Origin: Fibrobacter succinogenes
Lineage (GTDB): Bacteria > Fibrobacterota > Fibrobacteria > Fibrobacterales > Fibrobacteraceae
NCBI GenBank assembly: GCA_902768325.1
Contig: CACXKY010000027.1
Coordinates: forward strand, 1 to 42,606
Direction: 5' to 3'
Length of the DNA stretch: 42,606 nucleotides
Under the pieces are notes generated by a model. It did no database searches. It worked only from the letters and a program-made list of their open reading frames with translations, and was not told where the DNA came from. This document shows, one piece after another, positions 32,640 through 40,731 of this stretch (position 1 is the stretch's first letter; every line of letters begins with the position of its first letter). Made by a program: the position numbers and the translations under genes.

Positions 32640-33113
32640 ATGCAAGAAAGATTATCTACACGTCAATACATCAAGCGCTACCTGAAGCGCTGCATTACGG
32701 GCCCGTGGAGCCTCATGTGCGGGCTTTCCGTTTCGCTCAAGTACTTCTTTGACCCAAGGCGCATCGTCACCGAACAGTATCCCGAGAACAGGAAGACGCT
32801 CAAGATGCACGAGCGGTTCCGCGGCAGGCTCGAAATGATCGAGGACGAAGACGGCAACAACCTCTGTACCGCCTGCGGCATGTGCGAACGCGCCTGCCCG
32901 AATGCCTCCATCAACGTGCTTGCGACCAAGAATATCGCGGGCAAGAAGGTGCTCGGCCGCTACGTGTACCATTTTGCGAGCTGCACCCAGTGCGGGCTTT
33001 GCGTGGAGGCATGCCCATTCGGCGCCATCCGCATGAACCAGGATTTTGAAGTCGCAACCACCGACCCGAACACGCTCGAAATGATTTTGAACAAAAAGGA
33101 GGGACAAGGATAA
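32640..33113 (+). CDS. nuoI: Complex I Fe-S subunit NuoI
   Basis: 157 residues from ATG at 32640. Two 4Fe-4S sites: CTACGMCERACP and CTQCGLCVEACP, each followed by the second-site Pro. Carries electrons from the missing input module toward N2. An earlier in-frame start at 32631 overlaps the nuoH end and is unlikely. The stop and nuoJ start overlap as TAATG, with AAGGAGGG upstream. Confidence 0.95.
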   Translation: MQERLSTRQYIKRYLKRCITGPWSLMCGLSVSLKYFFDPRRIVTEQYPENRKTLKMHERFRGRLEMIEDEDGNNLCTACGMCERACPNASINVLATKNIAGKKVLGRYVYHFASCTQCGLCVEACPFGAIRMNQDFEVATTDPNTLEMILNKKEGQG

Positions 33114-33703
33114 TGTTTCCGAACCTGGCCTTACCCGATTTGCCGTTTACCTTTCCTCTCGGAGGAATAGACATCGCCTTCTATGCTGTCGCCATCGTCA
33201 TGCTCGTGACTGCGGTGTTCACGGTCGTCGCAAAAAACATCTTGCAGAGCGCCGTGTTCCTGATTTTCAGCTTTGTCGCTACCGCCATCTTGTACATGCT
33301 GCTGCATGCGGAATTCATCGCGCTTGCGCAGGTGATGACATACGTGGGCGGCGTCGTAATCCTCGTCGTGTTCACAATCTTGCTTACAACGCACCTCGGT
33401 GAAGACGCCTTCGCCACGAAAATCCCGAGAATCTTTGCCGCGTTCGCGCTTTCGATCGGCTTTGTATTCGTGATGGTCAAGTGCATCCTGCCCACTCCGG
33501 AACTTGCAAGCGGTATCGTCAACGCCCCGGCCAACTATTCGTCGCTCCAGAACTTCGCCGTACGCCTGCTCGGTTACGACCAGAACGGATTCATCATCCC
33601 GTTTGAAGCCGTCAGCGTGCTCCTCCTGATGACACTCATCTGCGCCATCACGGTGGCCCGCCGCAGCAAGGACGAAGTCGAAAAAGAAAAGGAGGTCAAG
33701 TAA
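33113..33703 (+). CDS. nuoJ: Complex I subunit NuoJ
   Basis: 196 residues, five predicted helices. Typical YAVAIVMLVTAVFTVVAKNI and a FIALAQVMTYVGGVVILVVF helix (conserved YVGG). The charged C-terminus KDEVEKEKEVK is cytoplasmic. TAATG overlaps on both sides. Confidence 0.92.
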   Translation: MFPNLALPDLPFTFPLGGIDIAFYAVAIVMLVTAVFTVVAKNILQSAVFLIFSFVATAILYMLLHAEFIALAQVMTYVGGVVILVVFTILLTTHLGEDAFATKIPRIFAAFALSIGFVFVMVKCILPTPELASGIVNAPANYSSLQNFAVRLLGYDQNGFIIPFEAVSVLLLMTLICAITVARRSKDEVEKEKEVK

Positions 33704-34008
33704 TGAACCTTCTTAACTGCCTTATCCTCGCCTTTTTGCTGTTCGGCATCGGAGTCTGGGGCCTCATGCGCAGGCGCCACCTCATCGGCATGCTCATTTC
33801 CATTGAGCTCATGCTGAACGCCGCGAACATCAACTTTATCAGTTTCGCCTATTTTACCGCACACGACTCTACCGCGGGCGCGCTTTTCAGCATTTTCGTC
33901 ATCGCGGTGACGGCTTGCGAAATGGCCATCGCCTTGGCGATCATCGTCACGATGTACCGCCGCCACAAGAGTCTTGACGCCGACCAGTTGAGGGAACTCC
34001 ATGATTAA
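33703..34008 (+). CDS. nuoK: Complex I subunit NuoK
   Basis: 101 residues, three helices. Contains ISIELMLNAANINF with the proton-path Glu (Glu36 of E. coli) and TACEMAIALAI with the second (Glu72). Overlaps nuoL by 8 bases. Confidence 0.94.
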   Translation: MNLLNCLILAFLLFGIGVWGLMRRRHLIGMLISIELMLNAANINFISFAYFTAHDSTAGALFSIFVIAVTACEMAIALAIIVTMYRRHKSLDADQLRELHD

Positions 34009-35956
34009 CGACATTACCCTCTCCTACCTGATATTCCTACTCCCGCTGCTCACCTTCGTCGTCAACGGGCTATTCCTCGGTAACCGCAACGCCAAGGCAG
34101 CGGCCGCGTTCGCCATCGCCTGTAACGGACTCGCCGCGGCATCGGCCATCACGGTCGCCATCCATTACTTCTGTTCCGGCTACGCGCCGCAGAAAGCCAT
34201 CATGTTCGATTACGAGTTCCTCCCCTTCGCCGGTTCGCTCGTCGCAAAAATCGGCATGCTCGTGGACCCGCTATCGATAATGATGCTCGTTGTCGTCACG
34301 TTCATCAGTTTCATGGTGAACATCTACAGCGTCGGCTACATGCGCGAAGACCGTGCGGAAGGGAGATTCTTCAGCCTGCTTTCGCTGTTCAGCTTCAGCA
34401 TGCTCGGGCTCGTCGCCGCCACGAACCTCTTCCAGATGTTCATCTTCTGGGAACTGGTGGGCGTATCGAGCTACCTGCTCATCGGTTTCTGGTACCACAA
34501 ACCCTCTGCGGTCAGCGCCTCCAAGCAGGCATTCATCCTCACGCGCTTCGCCGACAGTTTCTTCTTGCTCGGTATCGTGCTCGTGAGCTATGTGGTAGGC
34601 AGTTTCGACTTTTCGACCATCAACGCGCTTTCGCTGCACGCCTTCCAGGCATCGACGGTCAACCTCGGGCTCTGTTCCGTAAGCAGCGCCGAAGCGCTCT
34701 TTATCGGTTCCGTGCTGATTTTCACCGGCGGTTGGGGCAAGTCCGCCATGTTCCCGATGCATATCTGGCTCCCGAACGCGATGGAAGGTCCGACCCCTGT
34801 CAGTTCCATCATTCACAGCGCCACGATGGTGGTCGCGGGCGTTTACCTCGTTGCACGACTCTTCCCGTTCTTTGCCGCTTGCGGTGACACGCTCACCATC
34901 GTCATGTGGGTGGGCGCCTTCACGATGGTCTTTGCAGCCGTTATCGCCTGCACGCAAAAAGACATCAAGAGGATCCTCGCCTACTCGACGCTATCGCAGC
35001 TCGGTTACATGATGTTTGCGCTCGGCGCCTGCAAGATCCACCAGGTCTATGCCGTCACCGGCTGGACAGCTTCGACGTTCCACATCTTCACGCACGCCTT
35101 CTTCAAGTGCAGCCTCTTCCTTATCGCGGGCAGTCTCATCCATCAGGTCCATACGAACGACCTCGACGCGATGGGCGGTCTCCGCAAGAAGATGCCCATC
35201 ACCTACATCTGTACGCTCATATCGGTCCTCGCGATTTCGGGCATCCCGCCGTTCTCCGGATTCTTCTCGAAGGATGAAATCATCCTCGCCGCCTTCCAGG
35301 GGCACCACTACGTCGTCTTTGCGGTGGCGCTCTTCACGAGCGGCCTCACCGCGTTCTACATGTTCCGCATGTTCTTCCTCGCCTTCCACGGGGAACCGCG
35401 TCACGAAGGCGTCAAGGCGGGGCATGTCCACGAAGATTTCGCCATGACGCTCCCGATTGTCGTCCTCGCCGTCCCGGCCCTGCTTTCGGGCATTCTCGGC
35501 AAGGGCCTTTTCGAGAAGTTCTTCGTCCCCGGCCAGCTCCACGTTCCGCAGCTGTTGAAACTCGCCCATGCACCCTGGATTCCGTTTGCCGCCATTGGCG
35601 TCGCGGCCATCGCCATCGCTATCGCCTGGTTCTTCTATGCAAGCCCGAAGGCGAAGGTGCAGCGCGCTCTCGATTCCACGAACCGCTCCGGCATCTATAA
35701 AGTGATTTACCACAAGTTCTATTTCGACGAAATGTACTACGCCGTCGTAAGGCAGTTCATTTTCGGCGGAATCGCCCGCGTGTCACGCGCATTCAACGAC
35801 TACATCATCGAAGGGCTCCTCGCCTTCTGCGTCTGGTTCATCCACAAGTTGGGCGACCTCGTACGCACGGCTCAGGCGGGTTACCTCCCGTTCTATCTCG
35901 GCACACTGATTGTCGGTGTCCTCCTTTGGCGATTCTTCGGCCAGCTTCCCCTGTAG
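34001..35956 (+). CDS. nuoL: Complex I antiporter-like subunit NuoL
   Basis: 651 residues, about 16 membrane helices, with the extended C-terminal lateral helix region. Antiporter core seen as FQMFIFWELVGVSSYLL, WGKSAMFPMHIWLPNAMEGP, TPVSSIIHSATMVVAGVYL, and FFSKDEIILAAF. Proton-translocating distal subunit. Confidence 0.95.
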   Translation: MINDITLSYLIFLLPLLTFVVNGLFLGNRNAKAAAAFAIACNGLAAASAITVAIHYFCSGYAPQKAIMFDYEFLPFAGSLVAKIGMLVDPLSIMMLVVVTFISFMVNIYSVGYMREDRAEGRFFSLLSLFSFSMLGLVAATNLFQMFIFWELVGVSSYLLIGFWYHKPSAVSASKQAFILTRFADSFFLLGIVLVSYVVGSFDFSTINALSLHAFQASTVNLGLCSVSSAEALFIGSVLIFTGGWGKSAMFPMHIWLPNAMEGPTPVSSIIHSATMVVAGVYLVARLFPFFAACGDTLTIVMWVGAFTMVFAAVIACTQKDIKRILAYSTLSQLGYMMFALGACKIHQVYAVTGWTASTFHIFTHAFFKCSLFLIAGSLIHQVHTNDLDAMGGLRKKMPITYICTLISVLAISGIPPFSGFFSKDEIILAAFQGHHYVVFAVALFTSGLTAFYMFRMFFLAFHGEPRHEGVKAGHVHEDFAMTLPIVVLAVPALLSGILGKGLFEKFFVPGQLHVPQLLKLAHAPWIPFAAIGVAAIAIAIAWFFYASPKAKVQRALDSTNRSGIYKVIYHKFYFDEMYYAVVRQFIFGGIARVSRAFNDYIIEGLLAFCVWFIHKLGDLVRTAQAGYLPFYLGTLIVGVLLWRFFGQLPL

Positions 35957-35963
35957 GCGCAAT

Positions 35964-37466
35964 ATGGAAACGATACTTTTCAATCAAATCTGGATTATCC
36001 CGCTCATCACCGTCCTTGCCTGCATTCCCATTTCGGCATCGCGAGCGAAGCTGCTCCGCGGGATCCATACCGCTTCGGCGTCGCTTGTCCTTGCGATAGT
36101 CTGCTTCCTCACCTACCGCGTCTACTCCATGGGAGCCGCTCCCGCAACCGATGCGGCGAACCCGCTTCTGCTCCGATTCTTTATCGATATTCCCTGGCTT
36201 TCGCTGTTTAACGCTCACTACACCGTCGGTGCCGACGGCCTCAACATGCTGTTGCTCGCCCTGACCGCCTTTATCGTATGGGCGGGAGTCCTCGTAAGCT
36301 ACAACATCAAGGGGAACCAGAAAGTCTTCTTCGCGCTGATCCAGATTCTCGCGACAAGCGTGTACGGCGTGTACATGAGTTTCGACCTTGTGCTGTTCTT
36401 CGTATTCTACGAAATGGAAGCACTCTGCATGTACCTGATGATTGCCTGCTACGGCAGCGGACGCAGGGACTACGGCGGAAAGAAACTCACCTTGACGCTC
36501 GCATTCGGTTCTTCGATGATTTTGGCAACTCTGTTCGGGCTGTATTTTGAAGGCGGCGTGAACAGCTGGAGCCTCATGGAACTTTCCAAGGTCACCTTCC
36601 CGATGGAATTCCAGATGTGGGCCTTCCCGCTCATGTTCATGGGATTCGCCGTATCGAGTTCGCTGTTCCCGTTCCACTTCTGGAGCCCGGACGGTCACTC
36701 TTCGGCACCGACCGCGGTTTCGATGCTCGCTGCCGGCGTCATGATGAAGATGGGCGCCTACGGTTGCCTGCGCGTAGCCATGTTCCTGATGCCCGAAGCG
36801 GCTAAGTTCTGGCTCCCCTACGTGGTTGCGCTCCTGATATTCAACGTGGTTCTCGGTCCCTTTATCGCGATCCGCCACAAAGACCTCAAGTACATCACCG
36901 CATACAGTTCCATCAGTCACCTGGGCCTCATCTTCTTGGGCCTTGCGGCCATCACACCGATTGGCCTTCGCGGTGCTAGCCTGCAGATGATTTCGCACGG
37001 GTTCCTCACCGGGCTCTTCTTCGCGACCATCGGCATGATTTATGAACGTACGCATACTCGCGACATCACCCAGATGGGCGGCATCATGCGCAAGATGCCC
37101 TTCCTCGGCGTAGGCTTCGTTCTTGCCGGTTTTGCAGGACTCGGGCTCCCGGGATTCAGCGGGTTCATCGCCGAAAGCACCATCTTTATCGGCGCCTTCC
37201 AGCAGCCGTCAACGCTGACGCGCTTCGTGACCATCCTTGCCATCCTTTCCATTACCACGACGGCCGTGTATATCTTGCAGACGGCGAACCGCATGCTCCA
37301 TGGTCCGCTCCCGCAAAAATACGAAAGCCTTACCGACGGGTGCTTCCGCGAAAAGCTCGTCATCGTGGTCCTTGTCGCTTGCCTTCTGTTCATCGGTGTC
37401 TGCCCCGGGTGGATTTCCGAAATGCTTGACTGGAGTATCGCTCCCATTTTTGAAAAGTTCCTCTAA
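35964..37466 (+). CDS. nuoM: Complex I antiporter-like subunit NuoM
   Basis: 500 residues from ATG at 35964 (METILFNQIWIIPL), 7 bases after nuoL; the frame opens 54 bases earlier inside nuoL. About 14 helices. Signature PFHFWSPDGHSSAPTAVSML, KMGAYGCLRVAMFLMP, SSISHLGLIFLGLAAI. The PDGHSSAPT segment differs from the usual PDAHVEAPT. Confidence 0.94.
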   Translation: METILFNQIWIIPLITVLACIPISASRAKLLRGIHTASASLVLAIVCFLTYRVYSMGAAPATDAANPLLLRFFIDIPWLSLFNAHYTVGADGLNMLLLALTAFIVWAGVLVSYNIKGNQKVFFALIQILATSVYGVYMSFDLVLFFVFYEMEALCMYLMIACYGSGRRDYGGKKLTLTLAFGSSMILATLFGLYFEGGVNSWSLMELSKVTFPMEFQMWAFPLMFMGFAVSSSLFPFHFWSPDGHSSAPTAVSMLAAGVMMKMGAYGCLRVAMFLMPEAAKFWLPYVVALLIFNVVLGPFIAIRHKDLKYITAYSSISHLGLIFLGLAAITPIGLRGASLQMISHGFLTGLFFATIGMIYERTHTRDITQMGGIMRKMPFLGVGFVLAGFAGLGLPGFSGFIAESTIFIGAFQQPSTLTRFVTILAILSITTTAVYILQTANRMLHGPLPQKYESLTDGCFREKLVIVVLVACLLFIGVCPGWISEMLDWSIAPIFEKFL

Positions 37467-37488
37467 TTAAGATCCGAGTTCTGCTACT

Positions 37489-38919
37489 ATGTCAATTCCC
37501 AATTACCTCTTTCCCGACATCCTCCTGCTGATTTTCCCGTTCATCGTCATCGGGAGCAGGCTTTTCTGCAGCACCCAGTCGAAAGTCCCCTGGCGTATCG
37601 CGAACGTCGGTTTCATCGCGATTTTCATCTTGCTGAACCTCATCCCGCTTGCCAGCGGCGAAGGAAGGCTCTTCATCAGCAACTGGAAAATCGACGACTT
37701 CGGCGTACTCATGCGAGAAGTCCTTATTATCAGCGCCATTCTCGGCATGTGGCTTTCGAAGGACTACTTCGAACACAGCGGTGAAAGGCAGCAGATGCAT
37801 CAAATTGCCGAATTCATCGGCGCCATCGCCTTTGCGACCTTCGGCGGATTCACCGTCGTGAGCGCCTGCGACTTGCTCACATTCTTCCTCGGCCTCGAAA
37901 TGGCGACCATCCCGATGTATGCGCTGACCGCCTGGAACAAGAAAGACCAATTGGGTTCGGAAGCCGCTACCAAGTACATCTTGATGGGCTCCGTAGCCAC
38001 GGCTTTTGAACTGTTCGGCTTCAGCTACCTCTACGGTTTCGCCGGTTCACTCCATTTCTCCGAAATCCAGTACGCGATTTCGAACGGTACCAACCCACTT
38101 CTCTGGGTTGCCGTATTGTTCCTCTTCTGCGGTATCGGATTCAAGCTCACGCTGTTCCCGTTCCACACCTGGGCACCGGACGTGTACGAAGGCGCACCGA
38201 CACCCGTCACCGCCGTCATTTCCGTCACGTCGAAGGCTACCGCCATCGCGTTCCTCGTCGTGCTCGTCTTTGGCCCCCTCGCCCCCATCCAGGAACAGAT
38301 TGCCCCGCTTATCGCGCTCCTCGCCGGAACGACCCTCTTCGTCGGTAACCTCGGCGCCCTCAAGCAGAGTCGCCTCCGCCGCTTCATGGCCTACAGTTCC
38401 ATCGCCCAGGCAGGCTACATCATGGTCGCCCTCCTCGGCCCCGCCACCATGGCCAAGACGGCAATCATCTACTACCTGTTCGTCTACGCCGTTTCTAACT
38501 ACCTCGCCTTCTTCGTCTTCGGCATTATCGGCCATTACCGCGAAGAGACCTTCGCTTCTTTACGCGGGCTTTCGAAGCAAGACGTGAACCTCGCCATCGC
38601 GCTTGCGATTTCGATGTTCAGCTTGGCGGGCATTCCGCCTCTTGCCGGTTTCTTCGGCAAATTCCACCTGTTCTTCAGCGGGGCCTCTACCGGCCATTAC
38701 GCGATTGTCGCATTCGCCGTATTGAACAACGTGATTGCGCTGTTCTACTACATCCAGCTGATCAAGAGCGCCTGGGTCGACGAACCCGAAGGGAACCTGA
38801 GTCCGATCCGCCTGACCAAACGCCAGCGGAACGTCGTCATCTTGCTTTCCGTTATGGTCGTAGCGCTCGGCATTTTGCCGTTCCTCAGCAATAACGTCTT
38901 TGCCGGGTTCAGCTACTAG
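37489..38919 (+). CDS. nuoN: Complex I antiporter-like subunit NuoN
   Basis: 476 residues, about 14 helices. Signature FPFHTWAPDVYEGAPTPVTA and SVTSKATAIAFLVV, SSIAQAGYIMVAL. Last gene of the nuo cluster; stop overlaps the end of a converging gene by three bases. A strong hairpin follows at 38947. Confidence 0.94.
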   Translation: MSIPNYLFPDILLLIFPFIVIGSRLFCSTQSKVPWRIANVGFIAIFILLNLIPLASGEGRLFISNWKIDDFGVLMREVLIISAILGMWLSKDYFEHSGERQQMHQIAEFIGAIAFATFGGFTVVSACDLLTFFLGLEMATIPMYALTAWNKKDQLGSEAATKYILMGSVATAFELFGFSYLYGFAGSLHFSEIQYAISNGTNPLLWVAVLFLFCGIGFKLTLFPFHTWAPDVYEGAPTPVTAVISVTSKATAIAFLVVLVFGPLAPIQEQIAPLIALLAGTTLFVGNLGALKQSRLRRFMAYSSIAQAGYIMVALLGPATMAKTAIIYYLFVYAVSNYLAFFVFGIIGHYREETFASLRGLSKQDVNLAIALAISMFSLAGIPPLAGFFGKFHLFFSGASTGHYAIVAFAVLNNVIALFYYIQLIKSAWVDEPEGNLSPIRLTKRQRNVVILLSVMVVALGILPFLSNNVFAGFSY

Positions 38920-39257
38920 AGGACTTCCTCGATTTTAGAATTCCATCGGTCCGTGCGTTCACGGACCGTTTCTTTTCCGCAGTCACACACGCAGAGGAAA
39001 CAGACCTCGTTCACGACCTCGTAATCGGAGCCGCCGTTAAAGACGTTCGCGTTGCCGTATTCTTCGCGGTCCATCCATACGTAGACCTTACAGCTGGACT
39101 TTTCCGATACCGCCCTGCAGTATTCCGCCAGGGCGTCTTCCGTGACAGCCACAGGCGAATCGGCACCGAGCGCCGCAAGGATTTCTTCTTGCGCCACCGG
39201 GAGTTTTCCTCCACCGACAAGGATTCGGGCGGCAATACTGACTTCCAAGTCCATCAT
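38916..39257 (-). CDS. Hypothetical protein coupled to a FISUMP gene
   Basis: 113 residues, acidic, no signal or membrane helix. Has several Cys (SSCKVYVWM, VCFLCVCDCGK) that could bind metal or form disulfides. Not recognised. Starts ATGA over the end of the FISUMP gene upstream, so translation is coupled; its 3' end lies over the nuo terminator and nuoN stop, convergent. A second ATG lies one codon downstream. Confidence 0.6.
   Translation of the reverse strand: MMDLEVSIAARILVGGGKLPVAQEEILAALGADSPVAVTEDALAEYCRAVSEKSSCKVYVWMDREEYGNANVFNGGSDYEVVNEVCFLCVCDCGKETVRERTDRWNSKIEEVL
38947..38976 (+). terminator. Intrinsic terminator of the nuo operon
   Basis: CGGTCCGTG pairs perfectly with CACGGACCG around CGTT, followed by TTTCTTTT on plus. 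It lies 28 bases after nuoN inside the 3' coding end of the converging small gene. Confidence 0.85.
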
Positions 39258-40680
39258 CTATCCTTTACGCAGCGCATATTGAGGGCGTACATGTACTTTT
39301 CTTCAAGCGTCACGTGCGTTGTCCCCCCAGAAGATATGCTTACGTCATCGTAGACGACGAACATATAGACATAATCCTCGTTATAGTCGAGAGACCAAAG
39401 GTACGCCACCTGCCCGCCATCCTTGAATTGCCCAGAATCCAGCTTGTAATAGCCTCCTGGCAACAGCGAAAAGCCGAAGGTGTCGTCGCCATACGGCCAA
39501 ATATAGGCACTCCTCATCGCTTGCGCCGTCACTTCCGTACTTGCACCTTTGGGCATATAGACCTTAGTAGCAATAGACATCGCATAATCATCGATTACAT
39601 GGTATTCACTAGTCGAAGGGATGTGCCAGCCTTCCATGCAGAGCCCGCGAATCGGTTTCAATTCCTTACAGACATAACCGTATCCGCACTGCACCGGATT
39701 ATCGGGATCATTTGCAAGGGCAAACGAATCGACCGCCGCGCCAAACGTATAGATTCGCCCATATTTCAGGCAGTTTTCCGGCTCGTTGCCATAGCACCAG
39801 CTCTTGCCGAGCAGGCTCGGCGAATTAATACTGTCCGCATAGTTCAGGTTTTCCGCCATCCAGACGAGGGTATCGATGGCTATCGTCTTATACACCTGTC
39901 CGTCGCGTTCGTCCACGACCTCGCCATAAGAGAGTTCAGGATTCAAGTAGCGCCAAGGATACTTACCGTCCATGACGCCGTTCCCCATATCCTTCAGGGA
40001 AATACCCAGGGCATCCGCGCAGCGGGCCTTCAGGTCGGCGGCGGTGCTGTCCAGGAACTCGTCCGCAGTCTTTTTCGGCATGATTTCCTTGGTACAGATC
40101 AAGTGGAGTTCCGTACATCCAATCCCGAGTTGGTCCACAACCGTACCTTTAGACTTTGCACACTGTTCCACGAAAGCAAGCGAGTCCTCTTCGCATGCGG
40201 TAGCCGGAATTTGATCCGCGTAGGATTTGTCAAGATGATCCGAGACAATGGCGAACATGGAATCGCGCCGCAAGATCTGCGTATAGACTTCCATTGCCGA
40301 ACTGATCTCCATCATAAGGCGAATACCGTTCTCGTCGTTATAGACGAGCAATTCACAGAATCCATTTGCGCCATCGGGTCCCGTATAGGCATAGAAATTA
40401 CTTTCTTCGGACAGGAACTCGATATCGTACCAATAGACGTCTTCGGGAGCACCGTTAATTTCCGGCTTCCTTTGAACCGAATCGACAGGGATTTCGGGTT
40501 CCCAGGTCTTCAAAAGCTTCAGGTAGGCGACAGTATCCTTGATATCCCAGGCGTTTTGTTCTTCCGTATAGCCCGACGCAACCTTCTTTTCTTTTCGTCG
40601 CCGGAACATGCCGTCGAGAACAGGAACGAGGCAGAAAAAAGACAAAGCCACAGGAACACGAAGGACAACGTTTTTCGCAT
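39254..40680 (-). CDS. FISUMP-domain lipoprotein with signal peptide out of frame
   Basis: The long frame 39254-40651 gives 465 residues but begins with an unlikely MALSFFCLVPVLDGMFRR. In the neighbouring frame, ATG at 40680 starts a clear lipoprotein signal, MRKTLSFVFLWLCLFSASFL then FSTAC (acyl Cys25) and SGDEKK. The switch lies in GAAAAGAAAAGAAGG, where one added A would give SGDEKKKKVASGYTEE and one continuous protein. So this copy has lost one base relative to an intact gene, by mutation, assembly error or phase variation. The C-terminal FISUMP domain (VVDERDGQVYKTIAI, WMAENLNYA, SWCYGNEPENC, GWHIPS, GFSLLPGGYY, MRCVKD) is intact. Confidence 0.78.
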
Positions 40681-40685
40681 ATAGG

Positions 40686-40716
40686 CAAATATAGTTTTTT
40701 CTACATTTAAGACAAA
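40686..40716 (-). promoter_or_regulatory. TTTG -33 and TATATTTG -7 elements upstream of the FISUMP gene
   Basis: On minus, TTTG (40713-40716) and TATATTTG (40686-40693) are 19 bases apart, the spacing of the Bacteroidetes promoter consensus. The ATG at 40680 follows 5 bases after, so the transcript would be leaderless or nearly so. Best promoter in the window. Confidence 0.6.
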
Positions 40717-40731
40717 CGTTTTGGGGTTGTT

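Noticed and set aside
35838..37055. 405-residue minus frame over nuoL/nuoM
   Set aside because: Very acidic/His-rich shadow of hydrophobic codons in nuoM.
40580..40600. Programmed -1 ribosomal frameshift at the FISUMP A-tract
   Set aside because: No canonical X XXY YYZ heptamer in the reading frame and no clear downstream structure; a simple one-base indel explains it better.
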